From Aptenodytes patagonicus (Eukaryota > Chordata > Aves > Sphenisciformes > Spheniscidae), in assembly GCF_965638725.1 (NCBI RefSeq), contig NC_134956.1:1488001-1552000 (forward strand): a stretch of DNA of 64,000 nt, read 5' to 3'. Below the pieces are notes generated by a model. It made no database searches and was not told the origin of the DNA. It worked only from the letters and a program-made list of their open reading frames with translations. This document shows positions 21,458 through 33,700 of this stretch, piece after piece (position 1 is the stretch's first letter; each line of letters starts with the position of its first letter). Position numbers and translations under genes: made by a program.

Positions 21458-24400
21458 AAGTATAAAAGTATATATATAAGAGTACAAAAGAGGAAAAATT
21501 TTTAATTCACACTAAAACTTTCATGTCAGTATGTAATTTTACTGAGCCTCTTTTGGAAAGAGGTGATGAGGTAGCACGTGATGGCAGGTAGTGCTGGGGC
21601 AGTTGAGTGAAGTGAGGGGAAGCAATATGAAGGATAATTAAGTTTGCATCAATCGCGCTGCTCCCTTTCTCCTGCCCCTTCAATACCCACCAGTCAAGCA
21701 AAAAACCCACGGAACGAACAAACTTGAGTTTGTAAGTCTGCATGTAGTCATTTGGGATGCTGGACGTGCAGGTACTCCAGGCGTGGCTGGAGAAGGTGGC
21801 AGGAATTCACTCACCGAAAGAGTCTGTGGGAGTCAGGAAGTGGGGCTCCAATGCGGGGGGTGGTACTGAAATTATGGGGTAAAACTGAGAGGAATTGGTG
21901 TTAGTGCTGGTATTGTAAACCCTGGAGCTCCATCGTGTGGTGAAAGCTGTGTGCAGGCTGGAGCCTCAGCCCTTGGCTGCGGTAGGCAGCTTCAGTGAAG
22001 TCATGTTTGGCAGTGAACTTGTTCATCTTTGCTGGTGCTATGTGAAAGTTACACAGTTGCACAATTACAGTGTCATTTTCTTCACGTTCACTGCTTTGGG
22101 GATTTTAAAATACAAACACATGGTAACTGGAAAAATAGCACTTTACGGAAAGCAAATTAAACATGTATTTCTTAAAAGCTTAAGGTCTCCTCATAGTCTA
22201 AGTGTTTATTGCTGAAGTAGAGACTATGCAGGTAGATAGCCCTGGGACTCTTGTGCTGTGCTAAGGCGTGATATCATCAGCGTGGTGACTTCAGTAGCAG
22301 GGATGTATGCAATAGCAGTCACTTGAAGATGAGAACATACCAAATCAATAGAGGCTGTGCCAGGAGCATAATTTATCAAGCATGCTGTACATCAAGCTTC
22401 TCTGCTTCAGTATGTATGTGCCAGGAAGCTTTAATGCATGATATCAGAGAAGCAGCATACAGCAGGCCTCCAAGGAGACCTGGCAGATCTCATTCTGTAA
22501 AAGGACATTGCAACTTGGGTGATACAGTTTTTAAAAACCGTTAGAAATAACCCACAAGTTAGAAACTCCCCAAACTGCAGGATTAATATAAAGCAGAACA
22601 GTAATTCACTAGGCATGAATACACAGTAAAAAAAGCAAAAGGTAGTCTGAACTTCTTCCAAAAGAAGATTTTGACTTGAATTTTAATTCTTTTAATTCTG
22701 TGCCCTTCTAGTATTAAACAGGATTAAAAAAATGATACCTGAGTGATGTAACATAAATAAAATTGCTTTTCTGCAAGAGTTAGAAGACAGGATACCTGGT
22801 GGTCTTTCGTAAGGTGTATTTGTTACAGAATGAGGTTTTCCTAATGTCCTATGTATACTTCGTGACCTCAAGCCAGACTACTGTACTACACAGGATAATA
22901 ATTGGAAGTAATTAATAATATTTTTTCAAGGACCTTTTTTTTACCTTAAGTAACAGTCCATCCAGACCTGTATTAGATGAAAGGCTCTTGTTGCAGGAAG
23001 CTGAAAGGAGCCAGATTCTTAAGGTTTGAGGAGCTGCAGGTACTTAACAGGAAAATCTAGTGGTGGCGGCAGAAAATTATTTAGAACTTCTGATAACAGA
23101 ACTTGATTGGGAAGTCCTGCTGTCAATGGAAATAATAAAAACAAGAGCTGCTTGCTCTGTCTTCTCAAGTTGGTTAGGTTTATAGCTAACTTGCCGAAAG
23201 GTGGTGAAATGCAACAGATGGGTTTCTAGGTTTATTACAATCCTTGTGTCCTTCAGGCTTCCTTTTAAAGACTCAGAAGTGTTGTCTTACGTGTTTTATA
23301 CATTTTACATTTTTGACATAAGCTTTTTGTGTGGTAACACCTATTCAGTTTATCAAAGCGCTTAAAACATTTTCAGTACATAAGAGAATCATCAGCTTCG
23401 TCTTAAAGTTCCTCCTGAAACTAAATGTCTGGGACTTCATTAACTTCATGGAATCACTAAGTGACAAAGTGAGGATACTGAGTTGGCGCTCTCTGCAGCT
23501 AGACTCACTGGACAGGCCTCAGCAGGCTGCCTCTCTCATTGAGAAATGGGTGCTGTGCATAAATTCTGCTCAGCTGTTGAAGGTTTGGATGCAGGAACAG
23601 GGAACTGAAAGGACTGTCAGCTTCCCTACTGAACGTCTGCTTGACAGCAGGACCTCTGCCTGATCTAATTCAAAAGGATATGATGTGTGCTGGTGCTTCA
23701 TAATGGTTTGATTTTGTCCCAGTGCTACTGTTCTGATTTATTTCTGTTTTGGGCATTAGGACCAACGCTTGTGTCCATCTGTGCATGCTAAAGTACATGT
23801 TCTGGTAGGTGTGTAAGTTAGCAAAAGCAAATAATGGGATTTATACCGATTACAAGCAAGATTTTAAGAGTGATTCACCAAAATTTGTCATCAATATTTG
23901 TATAAAGGATTCTGGAGTAAAGCGTTGAGGGGGTTGGAAAGTACTTTTATTTTTTCTCTGTTCAAGGAATAACGTCATCCCTTTGTATATTAATGCATTG
24001 GATCACGCGTTGTGTTTTTTGGCAAGGACATCAACATGCATTAGGGCGCTCTTGTTCTATCAGGCTTTGTTTGAAGAGTGGTTTGAAAACCTCAGTTTAG
24101 AATTGGGATGAAGTACTAGTAAAACATGTATTTAATGTTTTTAAAACTGCATTTCTGTAAACATTTTCAACTATCTTGTAAATTACATTGACAAAAGAAT
24201 CAGTTTTCCTCTCCAGCTCTGTTCTCAAGATGTCCTTGCTAAGAAGGGGATTGTAAGTCACACATCTGGCTGGCAAGTATTTTGCTTTCAGTATTCGGAG
24301 ACTTTTTTACTTCAAGATCATGTTGAGCTGTGTTAATGTAGATACTGACTTTAAGGTTATATCAGGAGCAGCTAGAAAATCCCACTTGTTTCTGATCTGA

Positions 24401-25094
24401 AAACAGTGTCTATTTTAAGTGGCCTTTTGGTAAGGCAGTTTAACAATGAAATGTCAGGGTATAGGCTGTAATCTTAATGAGTTTTGTTTGTAATAAAAGA
24501 ATCCCTGTGCACAGGACTTTATGTAATTTAACACTAACAGAAGCAGCACAAAATACTACTTTTGACAGTACATGATGTTCTTTGAGCTATTAACTGCTAG
24601 GATAGCTGAAAAAAGTCACTATGTAATATTACTTATTTCATCAGAATTATAAATATTAGGGCCTCGTACTGATCCATGTAAATCAGCTGCATAGCTATGG
24701 TCCTAGATTTCATTATTTTTAAGTTCTAAAGAAGAAATTTACATCTGCATACGATGTTTCTGATACTTTTCTTCTAATTTCAGATGAGAGGTTACATCTG
24801 TGGAACATGAATAGTAGTTTTCCTTTCACAGAAGTTTAATGACTATAGTTGCTATGACTACTACAACTTGCTAACTGTCTAAAGATGAAATATATTAAGA
24901 CCCAAGCAATTGGTAAAATTTTGAAATTAAGGAATCTTATCTTTACAATAACTTTATTGCATGACTGGGGGGAGTGAGGGGAATGCTTTTTCTATGATCA
25001 ATATTTTACACTGTACGTGCTGTCTGCAGCTAGCCTAACTTGTCTTTACTAAAGCGACACTCTCTCTACATCAACTCTGAAGATGCCTGCGCTG

Positions 25095-25174
25095 TGGGAT
25101 GAGGTAGTAGGTTGTATAGTTTTAGGGTCATACCCACAACTGGGAGATAACTATACAATCTACTGTCTTTCCTA
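25095..25174 (+). ncRNA. let-7a-1: let-7a-1 microRNA precursor
   Basis: The 5p mature segment (25,100-25,121) starts TGAGGTAGTAGG and has the full 22-nt let-7a sequence. The 3p arm (25,151-25,171) reads CTATACAATCTACTGTCTTTC. The two arms pair to give the standard let-7 stem, with a loop beginning TTTAGGGTCATACCC. The loop differs slightly from the mammalian one while both arms are kept. let-7a represses growth and timing mRNAs such as LIN28, RAS and HMGA2 through the seed GAGGTAG, and its maturation is blocked by LIN28. It is first in a three-hairpin cluster, 7-8 kb downstream of the CpG island. Confidence 0.97.
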
Positions 25175-25536
25175 AAGCAGCAGAAAATCAACAATGGAAA
25201 CTTTTGAATTTTAAGCTCAGTATCAGATTCTACTGAACTTCTGTACTTACTATGCTTATTATAGGAGAAAATATTTCTGTAACACCGATGGGTAATTGTG
25301 TTTAGATTTTTCTAATCCTTGGAAAAGCTAGGTTATTATTCTACATTAATTTTTCTCCTCTAATGAGTAAAAAATTAAGAATAGATTGATTCCTGTATGT
25401 GTATGGTGGGGTAATCAAATAGATGATTGATGTTCCAGTTGTGTTGTTTAACATTGCTAACTGAAGTATCTAATATCCTTTAGAATGAAACTGTGGTTAG
25501 CTGCTTAAGCTCTTTGCTGAAGTATATGCTTCTCTG

Positions 25537-25623
25537 TCAGAGTGAGGTAGTAGATTGTATAGTTGTAGGGTAGTTATTTTACCCTGTTCAGGAGATAACT
25601 ATACAATCTATTGCCTTCCCTGA
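25537..25623 (+). ncRNA. let-7f-1: let-7f-1 microRNA precursor
   Basis: The 5p mature segment (25,543-25,564) differs from let-7a by the diagnostic A in TAGATTG (GAGGTAGTAGATTGTATAG). The 3p arm is at 25,599-25,620 (CTATACAATCTATTGCCTTC). Flanks TCAG and CTGA pair at the base of the stem, as in the mammalian precursor. The hairpin lies 442 nt downstream of let-7a-1 and shares its seed, so it targets the same mRNAs. Confidence 0.97.
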
Positions 25624-26602
25624 GGAGTAAAACAAACTGCGGTCCTTTGCAGTCATTCGTGTCCGCATTGCGTAAAAATAGATCTGTCAGATAATCTTAG
25701 GGTTGTAAAGTATCAGATTAATCAGTGACAGAATTTGCAGGATTAACAATCAGTGTGAATGGTGCAACCCCCAAATGATATATTTGACTAATATGATTTT
25801 TTTTCTTCCAAGGTGAGTGGCACAGTGCTGGCTGGATATTGAAAATGCGTATGTTCCTAGATACAGAGTGGAATACTCCATAGAGTTGAAATTACTCTAA
25901 CACAATTTGGTTTTGAATGTAAAAATACAGGTAGCTCAAACTTGTACATTGTGACTTAAACTGTTTTGAGACCCCAATTTCTATAATGCATTAAAATTCT
26001 ATGACTCCAACTGCTTAGTAAAGGTTGGAGGGAAAACTTACAATTATACCTTATTAATAAAGTCTGCTTATTTTTCTCCAACTCTTCTAGCATGTGAGAC
26101 TTAAACAATGTCATGCAAAATTAAAGCATTGAATGGCCAAAATTGACCCCTCACCTTTTTTGGGGAGTGTAAAAGCTGTGGAGTTTGAGCATCCAAGATC
26201 CAGAACTGTAATTCCTCTCTGAGGTGGTTACTGTTTTTATAAAAAGACATTTTAAGCTTACCGCATTCTTTTTCCTCCTGACATCCTAGGTGTACCTAGT
26301 CTACCTGCTTCTGCACTAGCATGACCAGCTAGCACCTTGCTATAGTAACAAAGAAAAGCGTGAAAATGCTTTTTGGGACTGGAAGTTTAGCATAGTAGGT
26401 CAGAGTGGAAATGGAGCCATTCATGAGTATTTAAGCCCAGAGCGTTAAAACTGGTTAATGACTTACCAAGCAGTGATAACAGTGTAAACTTGCAGTACGT
26501 GCCCAGGCCTAAAAGGCAGAAGACCAAAAGCAGCTGGTAAGCTAAACTGACTTCACAGAGCAGCTGCTAAGTAAGAAGAACTGCAAAAGGAAGCATTGGG
26601 CT

Positions 26603-26689
26603 CCTAGGAAGAGGTAGTAGGTTGCATAGTTTTAGGGCAGGGATTTTGCTCACAAGGAGGTAACTATACAACCTGCTGCCTTTCTTAGG
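26603..26689 (+). ncRNA. let-7d: let-7d microRNA precursor
   Basis: The 5p mature segment (26,610-26,631) begins AGAGGTAGTAGG and continues TTGCATAG, the features that set let-7d apart. The 3p arm (26,664-26,685) reads CTATACAACCTGCTGCC. The base of the stem pairs CCTAGGA with TCTTAGG. Compared with the human precursor as I recall it, the 3p arm has A for G at its seventh base. The miRBase chicken let-7d, as I recall it, has GTAGTGGG; this sequence has GTAGTAGG. That would argue against chicken, but it is from memory. Confidence 0.96.
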
Positions 26690-27535
26690 GCTTTATTATA
26701 ACACCAGGACCATTTTGGCTCCATCCTAACCTCTGCAGCTTTGGTACATGAAGAGAAGTGACAAGCTATTATTTCTAAGCATATTGAGGTTTAATGAAAC
26801 CGGTGTATCAGCAAACTTGGTACCAAACTCAAGCGTAGTACTGCTAGCTGGAACTCGGTATGGTGAAATGCTGCGTTTGAGGGTGCACTTGCCATTTTGG
26901 TGACACTGGGTTGTGATAACCTGCAAGTAAGAGGCTATGGTTGGAAGGCAACTCCTTCAAGAGCAAGACTGAGTTCCCTGCGATTAGGATGGAGGTGGTA
27001 TGCACTTTGTAATGTTCAGCTGAGGTACTATGTACTTAAACAGGTAGCTACAACACATCTTCCTTTAGGCTTTGTGCGTTTCAAGTGAAAAAACTAAAGT
27101 TTTCCTTCCCCAGAAAGATCAGCTTACAACTCACCTGAGAACTGGTGGTTTCTCAACAGGTCTAGGCACTCCTAATAAAACAAGCTCTCAGTCATGGATT
27201 ATTTGCAGTCTTGCAGGAGGGAAGTTTTCAGTCAGTTAAAATGAATGGTTGAATGGTTTGTGTCTCATGGAATTGTATGTTAAAAAGTAGTCCATGTTTT
27301 ATGTAATTACACTGCACTACAGCAAATAGTTCTGGTCGGGCTTCTGCCGGGCAGCCTGATGGGATACAGAGACTATTTTAAGTGCTGAGCACCTTGTAGC
27401 ATTAACATGTTATGCCTACACCAGCCACTATTTAAACTTTTGACAGTAAGACAGAATCGTAGATACTATAAACAGGTTAAGTATGCATATATTGAACATC
27501 CTGTATGAATTTGATTGTACATGTTTGATTTAGTT

Positions 27536-27541
27536 AATAAA
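27536..27541 (+). terminator. Candidate polyadenylation signal after the let-7 cluster
   Basis: AATAAA lies about 850 bp downstream of let-7d, followed within 30 bases by T/G-containing sequence (CATTTTGTGC). It is a plausible 3' end for the primary transcript, but AATAAA is frequent in AT-rich DNA. Confidence 0.3.
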
Positions 27542-27663
27542 ACATAGCATTTTGTGCAACTCTTGCGGTGAATGGGCTTTACTTTCTCCAAATTAAGGAA
27601 TTGAATTTTGCAGGAAAACAGTGCCCACATTATTGAAATAAAGTCAAGACCATGTTACAAAAA

Positions 27664-27710
27664 TTAGTGTTAACTAGAATTAGTGTTAACCAATTATTCT
27701 AGTGTTAACT
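27664..27710. repeat. Three copies of AGTGTTAAC in 46 bp
   Basis: AGTGTTAAC occurs at about 27,666, 27,682 and 27,701, each followed by CTA or C. The palindrome GTTAAC resembles an HNF1 half-site pair. It is either a short degraded tandem repeat or a clustered binding site. Confidence 0.5.
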
Positions 27711-27719
27711 ATGACTTTT

Positions 27720-30700
27720 GTTGAAGAGCTTTGGTACAAGACTTCACGGGGGGAGAGGGGAGAAGGGGGAAAACAACATTGCTGATGGATGTGCAGGAAC
27801 TCCGCTTACTCTAGAGCTGGTTTCTGAGCATAAGTTTGAATTGCTGCACATAAACCTAGACTTTAAGAGGGTGGGTTCCACTAGTCTTAACTGCACCTTG
27901 TTTTTTGCATAAATGCAGCTGGTCAGGTATCAACAGATAGATTCAGGCAGAGGAACAGATGCCAATAAGTTTGATTTTAGCAGCACAAAATGCCTTAAAA
28001 GCTTTAATGTACTTAACATCTTATACTTACTTATAAGGAATGTGCTTATAAAAGACAAATAATCTGTGTTAGCCACTCCAGCTGTGATACTCCCACCATA
28101 CCTACCACATTTGTAAAGCCCCTTTTGTGAGAGAAGTAAATAGAACTTGGGTCCTAGATGAAAATGAGTAGCTGTTTAATGTTAAGTTTGGAGTAATACG
28201 CAAGTTTTAGGCTTGATGTGCCTATTTCTGCCCTTCTGTTACTGTAACACTTGACATTGGCTCTCAGCGCTGCTGGGTTTCTTTAACTGTACTTCAGAGA
28301 ACAAGGAGTAGATGAAGCTTTTAATTTCTTAGTCTCTGACTGAAGTTATATACATCACAACATTATTATCAGAGCCAGAATATTTTTTTTTTTTGTGTTA
28401 AAAATGGAACCCCTCTTCAGCGTCCCAAGAGTTTCTTAGGCAAGAGTACCTGAATTTTGGGATTAATGTCTCTCTATGCTTTCAGTGTATTGTGATAAGC
28501 AGATACTGCAGGGAGCTGCTGCAGTATTGGTTCTGCCACATCAAATCTAGCCCCTCTCGTGCAATACTGTAAGTGGCCTTGATCCTGTCTTCATAGAAGA
28601 AAGCAGTACTGCTCAGTTAATTTTTTAAAATGGTTAATTAGTTCTTCCCTTTATCTAATGATGTTAACCCTTGACTCCCATTTTTCTACTACTGATTCTG
28701 TCTTACCTGTAACAGGTACAGGCATTTATTTCCTTGTAATTGGAAGCAGCTTGATTAAGTGATAAGGCTCAAACTAGAAAGGAATTGCCTTGTGGTTTAG
28801 CAGTCTTGTCTCATCAGATTATTTCTTACCTTGACTTATCTGTGGGCTCCACCTCGTAAATGGTATCTGCTCAGCAAAGCACAGGATTTGTTTGCTTTTT
28901 TCCACATGTATTATTCAGACAGGGCTCCAAGGATGAGGTGACAACACGGCAAGAATCCTTCCAATAAAGAAACAGTGGTTAAAGAATGCACAGCAAACTG
29001 CAGAAAAGTTTGCAGTAGAGACATGTTTACCACCCATATTGAAGTAATTGTGTCATGGTGGTCTTGGAAACATTCCAGTAGAGCTCCAAAAATAGAATAC
29101 AGCTTCAGTGCAGAGCCACATCCCAGGAGAATTATTACTGTTCTGTGCCCTTCCATGCAGGAAGGTGTGCTCTGAAATCTTGCTGGCAGTGGGAAACCTG
29201 AGACCTGTTGAGCTCTTTCCGTAAGAGAGAACACTCCTGGTAAACATCCTTATGCTTCGAAAGGGGACTCTGAGCACCTGTGCCACGTTCACAGTACGCA
29301 AACTTCATGCGTTAAAAACTCGCTCCCCTATGCTGCCTTGTGTTCAGAGCTAGGATTGTGGCAGACAAGAATTGCTGTTGTTGTTTTCTATATTTTGTGC
29401 TATGCCGAAGATATTGGAGCTCCTAGAGAACAGCTGCTACCACAGGTACACACAGCAGTTTTACCCTGCCTCAAAAGGGTGTTCTCTACTGGGGTTTCCC
29501 AGGTCGGGAAGGGCATTTGCATTCCTGACCATTAGTTTTTCTTTGTGCTTCTGTATCCAGCCTCCCTCCAACCTGTGAGAACAGATGCAAGGAAGTTAAC
29601 CTTTAGCTATGAAATGTATAGAGAGAGGTGTTAGCAACACGCACCTAGAGTTTTCATGCTGTATCTAGATTCCTTGATTGCTAGATCCGATACCGTGGTC
29701 ATTTGAAATGCCACATCATCCTTATGCCAAAAAGCTCTTCTTGCTCTCCTGTTTGGTAACCAGCAGGCTGGACTCAGTAATAGGTGCAGACAGGTGGTTC
29801 ATCTCCTTTTGGATTTACCAAGCAAACTATAAAATACCTGATATATGCAAGGGGGGGAAAAAAGAGAAAAAAAAAAAAAAGAAAAAGAGGCAGGAAAGTC
29901 TCAGATACACTGGTCAAAACAGACAAGTGTGACAAGTTAGCCTGAAATCCCTCAGTTCTAGAGGCATCAGTGCATGGTGTGGCCTTCAGACCTCTGCTAG
30001 GCTTTAAAAAGTCTAGCAGATGAGATAGTTGGATTTAGTCAAGAAAGCGGATTTCACCTAACAAGCTTAGTTGTATATTTAATGACATTGTTCTGTAAAG
30101 ATGAGTCATGACAGGACCTACTGGAAGCATCAGATGTCAAGGTACGTTTTGTTGCAACACAAGAAATCAGATTCATTCTTATTGCGTAGATGGTCTTACT
30201 GAAATTTGATTTTTATACTAGTTTGTTTCAGACACTTAAAACCACTACAGTGAAGAAGGCTTATATGCATCGGAAAATAAGACACTGTTCTATTTCAGCC
30301 TGTTGTATTAAAGTGACCTTCAAAATAAAGCTATTACAAGTCATACAATGCTACTAAGGACTGTATTTTTGGTGACTGAAAAGGTCCTTTCTGAAATAGG
30401 AGAATGTTGCTGAAAAAAATACTTCCTTTGACATTAAAACTCTCCTATATAAATGATGTTGAGCTGATTAGTTAAACCCAGCTCAGCATAAAACCAGAGA
30501 GAAGGATCAAATCATGCATTGCAAGTCCCAGTTCTGTGAGGGAGTTTAATACTCCCTGAATACGTTACCTTATATATTATACACCCTTTAATACATTACC
30601 TTTGGGGATATCTATGGTCTCAGTACTCCCAACAGCTACCCATAAATTGCTAGGTGAAAGTAGTAAGGAGTAGTAAATCAACCCTGGTATCCCAAATCGC

Positions 30701-33700
30701 CATCGCACGTGAAACCCGATTCACATCTGGAATCTTTAGTGTGTAAGCGGCTCCTCCTGCAGTGGCTCCTTAAAACGAAGGGGGATAAGGAAGAAAAAAA
30801 GAGAGAGGTGTAGTTTGAACTTCCCAACTCCTACAAAAATAAATCTGTACAATGTCAAAGAGCTAATACTCCTGACTAACATTCTGCCCGATTAAGCCGT
30901 GACCGATGCTATTAGGACCTGGTACATAAGACTAAAGCATATCTTATGCCAAAACAAGCACAGTCAAAGACTTTCTTCGAGACTTATTTTACAAAAAAGT
31001 AACCCTGAAGCTGTTTTTAGAGACTGATGTCATACCATCCTGATCGTTTCTTCACCAGCTGGCATACACTGCCCCAATTGCCTTCTAGTACATGCTGTAA
31101 TGAAAGAGGTGATGCATAGCTGCAGAAAACGATGGATAGACAGACAGTACAAAGCAAATTTTCCTCCATTATTCGTGTTTTGAACAAATGCGGTATATTT
31201 CCTTTTTCTGTTACTGTTTCAAGTGAAATGCAGCTACTGTGGAGCGTACAGGAGAGCCAGCAGCGAGCACTACCACTGCAGTGCAAATAAGCACAGTCAA
31301 CACGTCTGACTAATCTCTCCCCGTTCCCAGGGTGGCAGTGGTGAACAGAACAGTATTTCTACTGTTCCCTGCTCCGCACCATCCCACTTCTGTACTTGCT
31401 GTACAGTAACACTGGAGATGACGTTCTGGTACAACACTGATTCACATGTGGTATTTCTGGTGCTGAAAGAGGTAGGTCAAACCTAATCAGACCAATGGAA
31501 GGAAACTAAAGGTAATTAAAAGAGTTGGAGCATTAGGCATGAGAATAACTAATGAATAAATAATTAGTGCAAAATAACTGGAGTATATGAGTATCTGAAG
31601 GATACAAATGCAGGAAATATGATTCTTGTTAGGATGCTGTTAAAACATTTCAGCTAACCGTCACAAAAATTTGCAATGAAGTATGTAAAACTCTATTGTG
31701 GAGATATTTGAAGGGATGAATTGCCAACAAGCAGCTCTGGAAAGCTGTCCTTTGACAGGAACAGACACGTTTAAACCCTGTTTCAGCTGAAGTCAATGGA
31801 AATCCTTCCCTTCATCTCAGGGCAGGATTTCACTTTGAGCCCAAGTACATTTTTTTTTTTTTTTTTTTTAAACACGAGTGATTGAAATAAGGTGAACAGC
31901 TAACTCATTACTATGTAAATCAACATATTTAGATAATTATTAGATATTAATAAGCATTAGTCATTTATTTTTTTTTTTTAAATCTACTCACAGCTAGGAA
32001 AGGCTTGTTGTTTACTGAGTGGGCAGCCAAGCTGCATGAAGGTGGTGATGTGGAAAACGCAGCAAGCTGTTCTCCAGAGTCACCCTGCCAGGCTTGGATC
32101 CCTCAGTGGGGCAATCCCTGCTAGCCTGTGCTGCGGGACTGCGATGGCTTTTCCTGCGAGGAGCTTGACCAGGACCCTAGCCAAGAACAGTAAGATGCCA
32201 GTTAGTAACCATATAATACAGAGTTAATTATTACAATATTGTTAGTTTATTCATATTGAAGTGAAGTAGACCATACGAAATTCTCAAAGACATTTAAAAA
32301 AAAAAAAATTTCTTGGGTGCGTGATGCAGTTTTTACTCTTAATAAAATACCTGTTTTCTGTTTCGCATTTCAACCGTGGTTGGACCTGTGTCCCCACTGG
32401 ATTACCATGACTCAGCACACTCCATTGTGTTTCAGAAATTCTGAAACGTGGCCAAGAAGTTCCTTCCAAAGATTACCTTGTTAAAGAAAAAATATCCGCT
32501 GTATTGCTTACCCTTCAAATCTCATTCAGTGACCGCAGATTGTTGTATTTCAAGTAGGGGCAACACAGGAGTTTCCAGTCAACTTCTCTTAAAATACAGA
32601 AACTAAAATTCCTTCCCTAATCTCCCCCCACCCCCTTTTCTTTGGTTTTTGGAGCAGCATCATGGTCCTGTGGAATTCGGAGTCCATTTCTGGATCCACA
32701 CGTACCACAGCTGTACACAAAGCTTTCTACCTTCTCTGCCAACTCGTTTCACTGTTGACTCACAGACGGATATCCCAGGTATTTTAAGACTGCATTTATA
32801 CGCAGCTGTGACAGTAGCCAAATCTAAGCTGCTCTTGAGTAGTGTTTATTAGTTTTAGGGTGACTAGTGTGAATGCCAGTGGTCAGGAACTAATTTCCAA
32901 AAATAAAAATTAAAAAGTCCGAAGTGCTGATCAGCAAATTTGATACTGAACACAGTGTTTCATGCGGTGGATAACAGTACTGGGTTCATCACTGTGTAGT
33001 CCCTCTCCAATCCAAACAGAGTTTCCTCCATCAAAAATCAGCAACAGAAAATAATCAAATGCTGCTCTTTGATTCAGTACAAATTCTGTGACTGGATGAC
33101 TGCTAGACCTCTCCTGTGCAAAGAGCCTTCAACAGCAGAAGAAAAATGTGAATTGTCATACAAACTGCCACATTGTTCCTTTCTGTCTTTATTTTCAGAC
33201 AGATCAAGCAGCAACGAAATACGCTTACATCCTCGATGCACTGTTTTCTTCTACAGTGTTTTAAATTAGGCCCTGAAAAAAAATGGTGATCAGCAACCCA
33301 AGTATCTAGAGACTCCTGTGTAAGAGAGAATATTTCATTATATGAAGACATCAGAAAAACTGAGTGACTGGTACCTTTACATGCTTTTATACCACTATTG
33401 CGTGCCATCTGTGTTTCTAGCAGAGCTCACTATGTCTGAACTGAAAAGAGTTTAGTGTGTGAAATACTATCTGCTGAAAGCTAATGTTCTCAGGTCACAA
33501 TAGTTGTTTACTAAGCAGAGCAGGATTCTGTAAAAACCAAAAAGTAGAGGGCATAAATATTGAGGGCATAAGTACTGCAGGACAGATCCGGGCCTTAAAT
33601 TTCATTTTTAAGGGAAGAGAAAAATATGTGAACTTACGTATTTTCTCACCTCTTGCCCTTTCCAGGCTGTAACTGTGCCATCAGTAAGTACAAGCAAGAG

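Larger units (their letters stand above)
18020..25090. other. Noncoding DNA between the CpG island and let-7a-1
   Basis: AT-rich sequence with only short, motif-free open frames. It includes an A/C-rich low-complexity block at 20,629-20,690, an AT-rich palindromic stretch at 19,738-19,790 and a perfect inverted repeat at 21,431-21,457. Most of it would be intron or leader of the let-7 transcript. Confidence 0.55.
17050..27560 (+). ncRNA. Inferred primary transcript carrying let-7a-1, let-7f-1 and let-7d
   Basis: All three hairpins lie on the plus strand within 1.6 kb, so a shared primary transcript is expected, as for the mammalian MIRLET7A1 host. The proposed start is the CpG island (CCAAT box at 17,027, donor at 17,150). 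A proposed end is the AATAAA at 27,536-27,541. Both limits are inference: no exon other than the hairpins is identifiable, and 18.0-25.0 kb holds no coding frame that I can support. Confidence 0.35.

Noticed and set aside
27718-27912. 64-codon frame after the let-7 cluster as a host-gene peptide
   Set aside because: No frame evidence, and no family resemblance or splice context.
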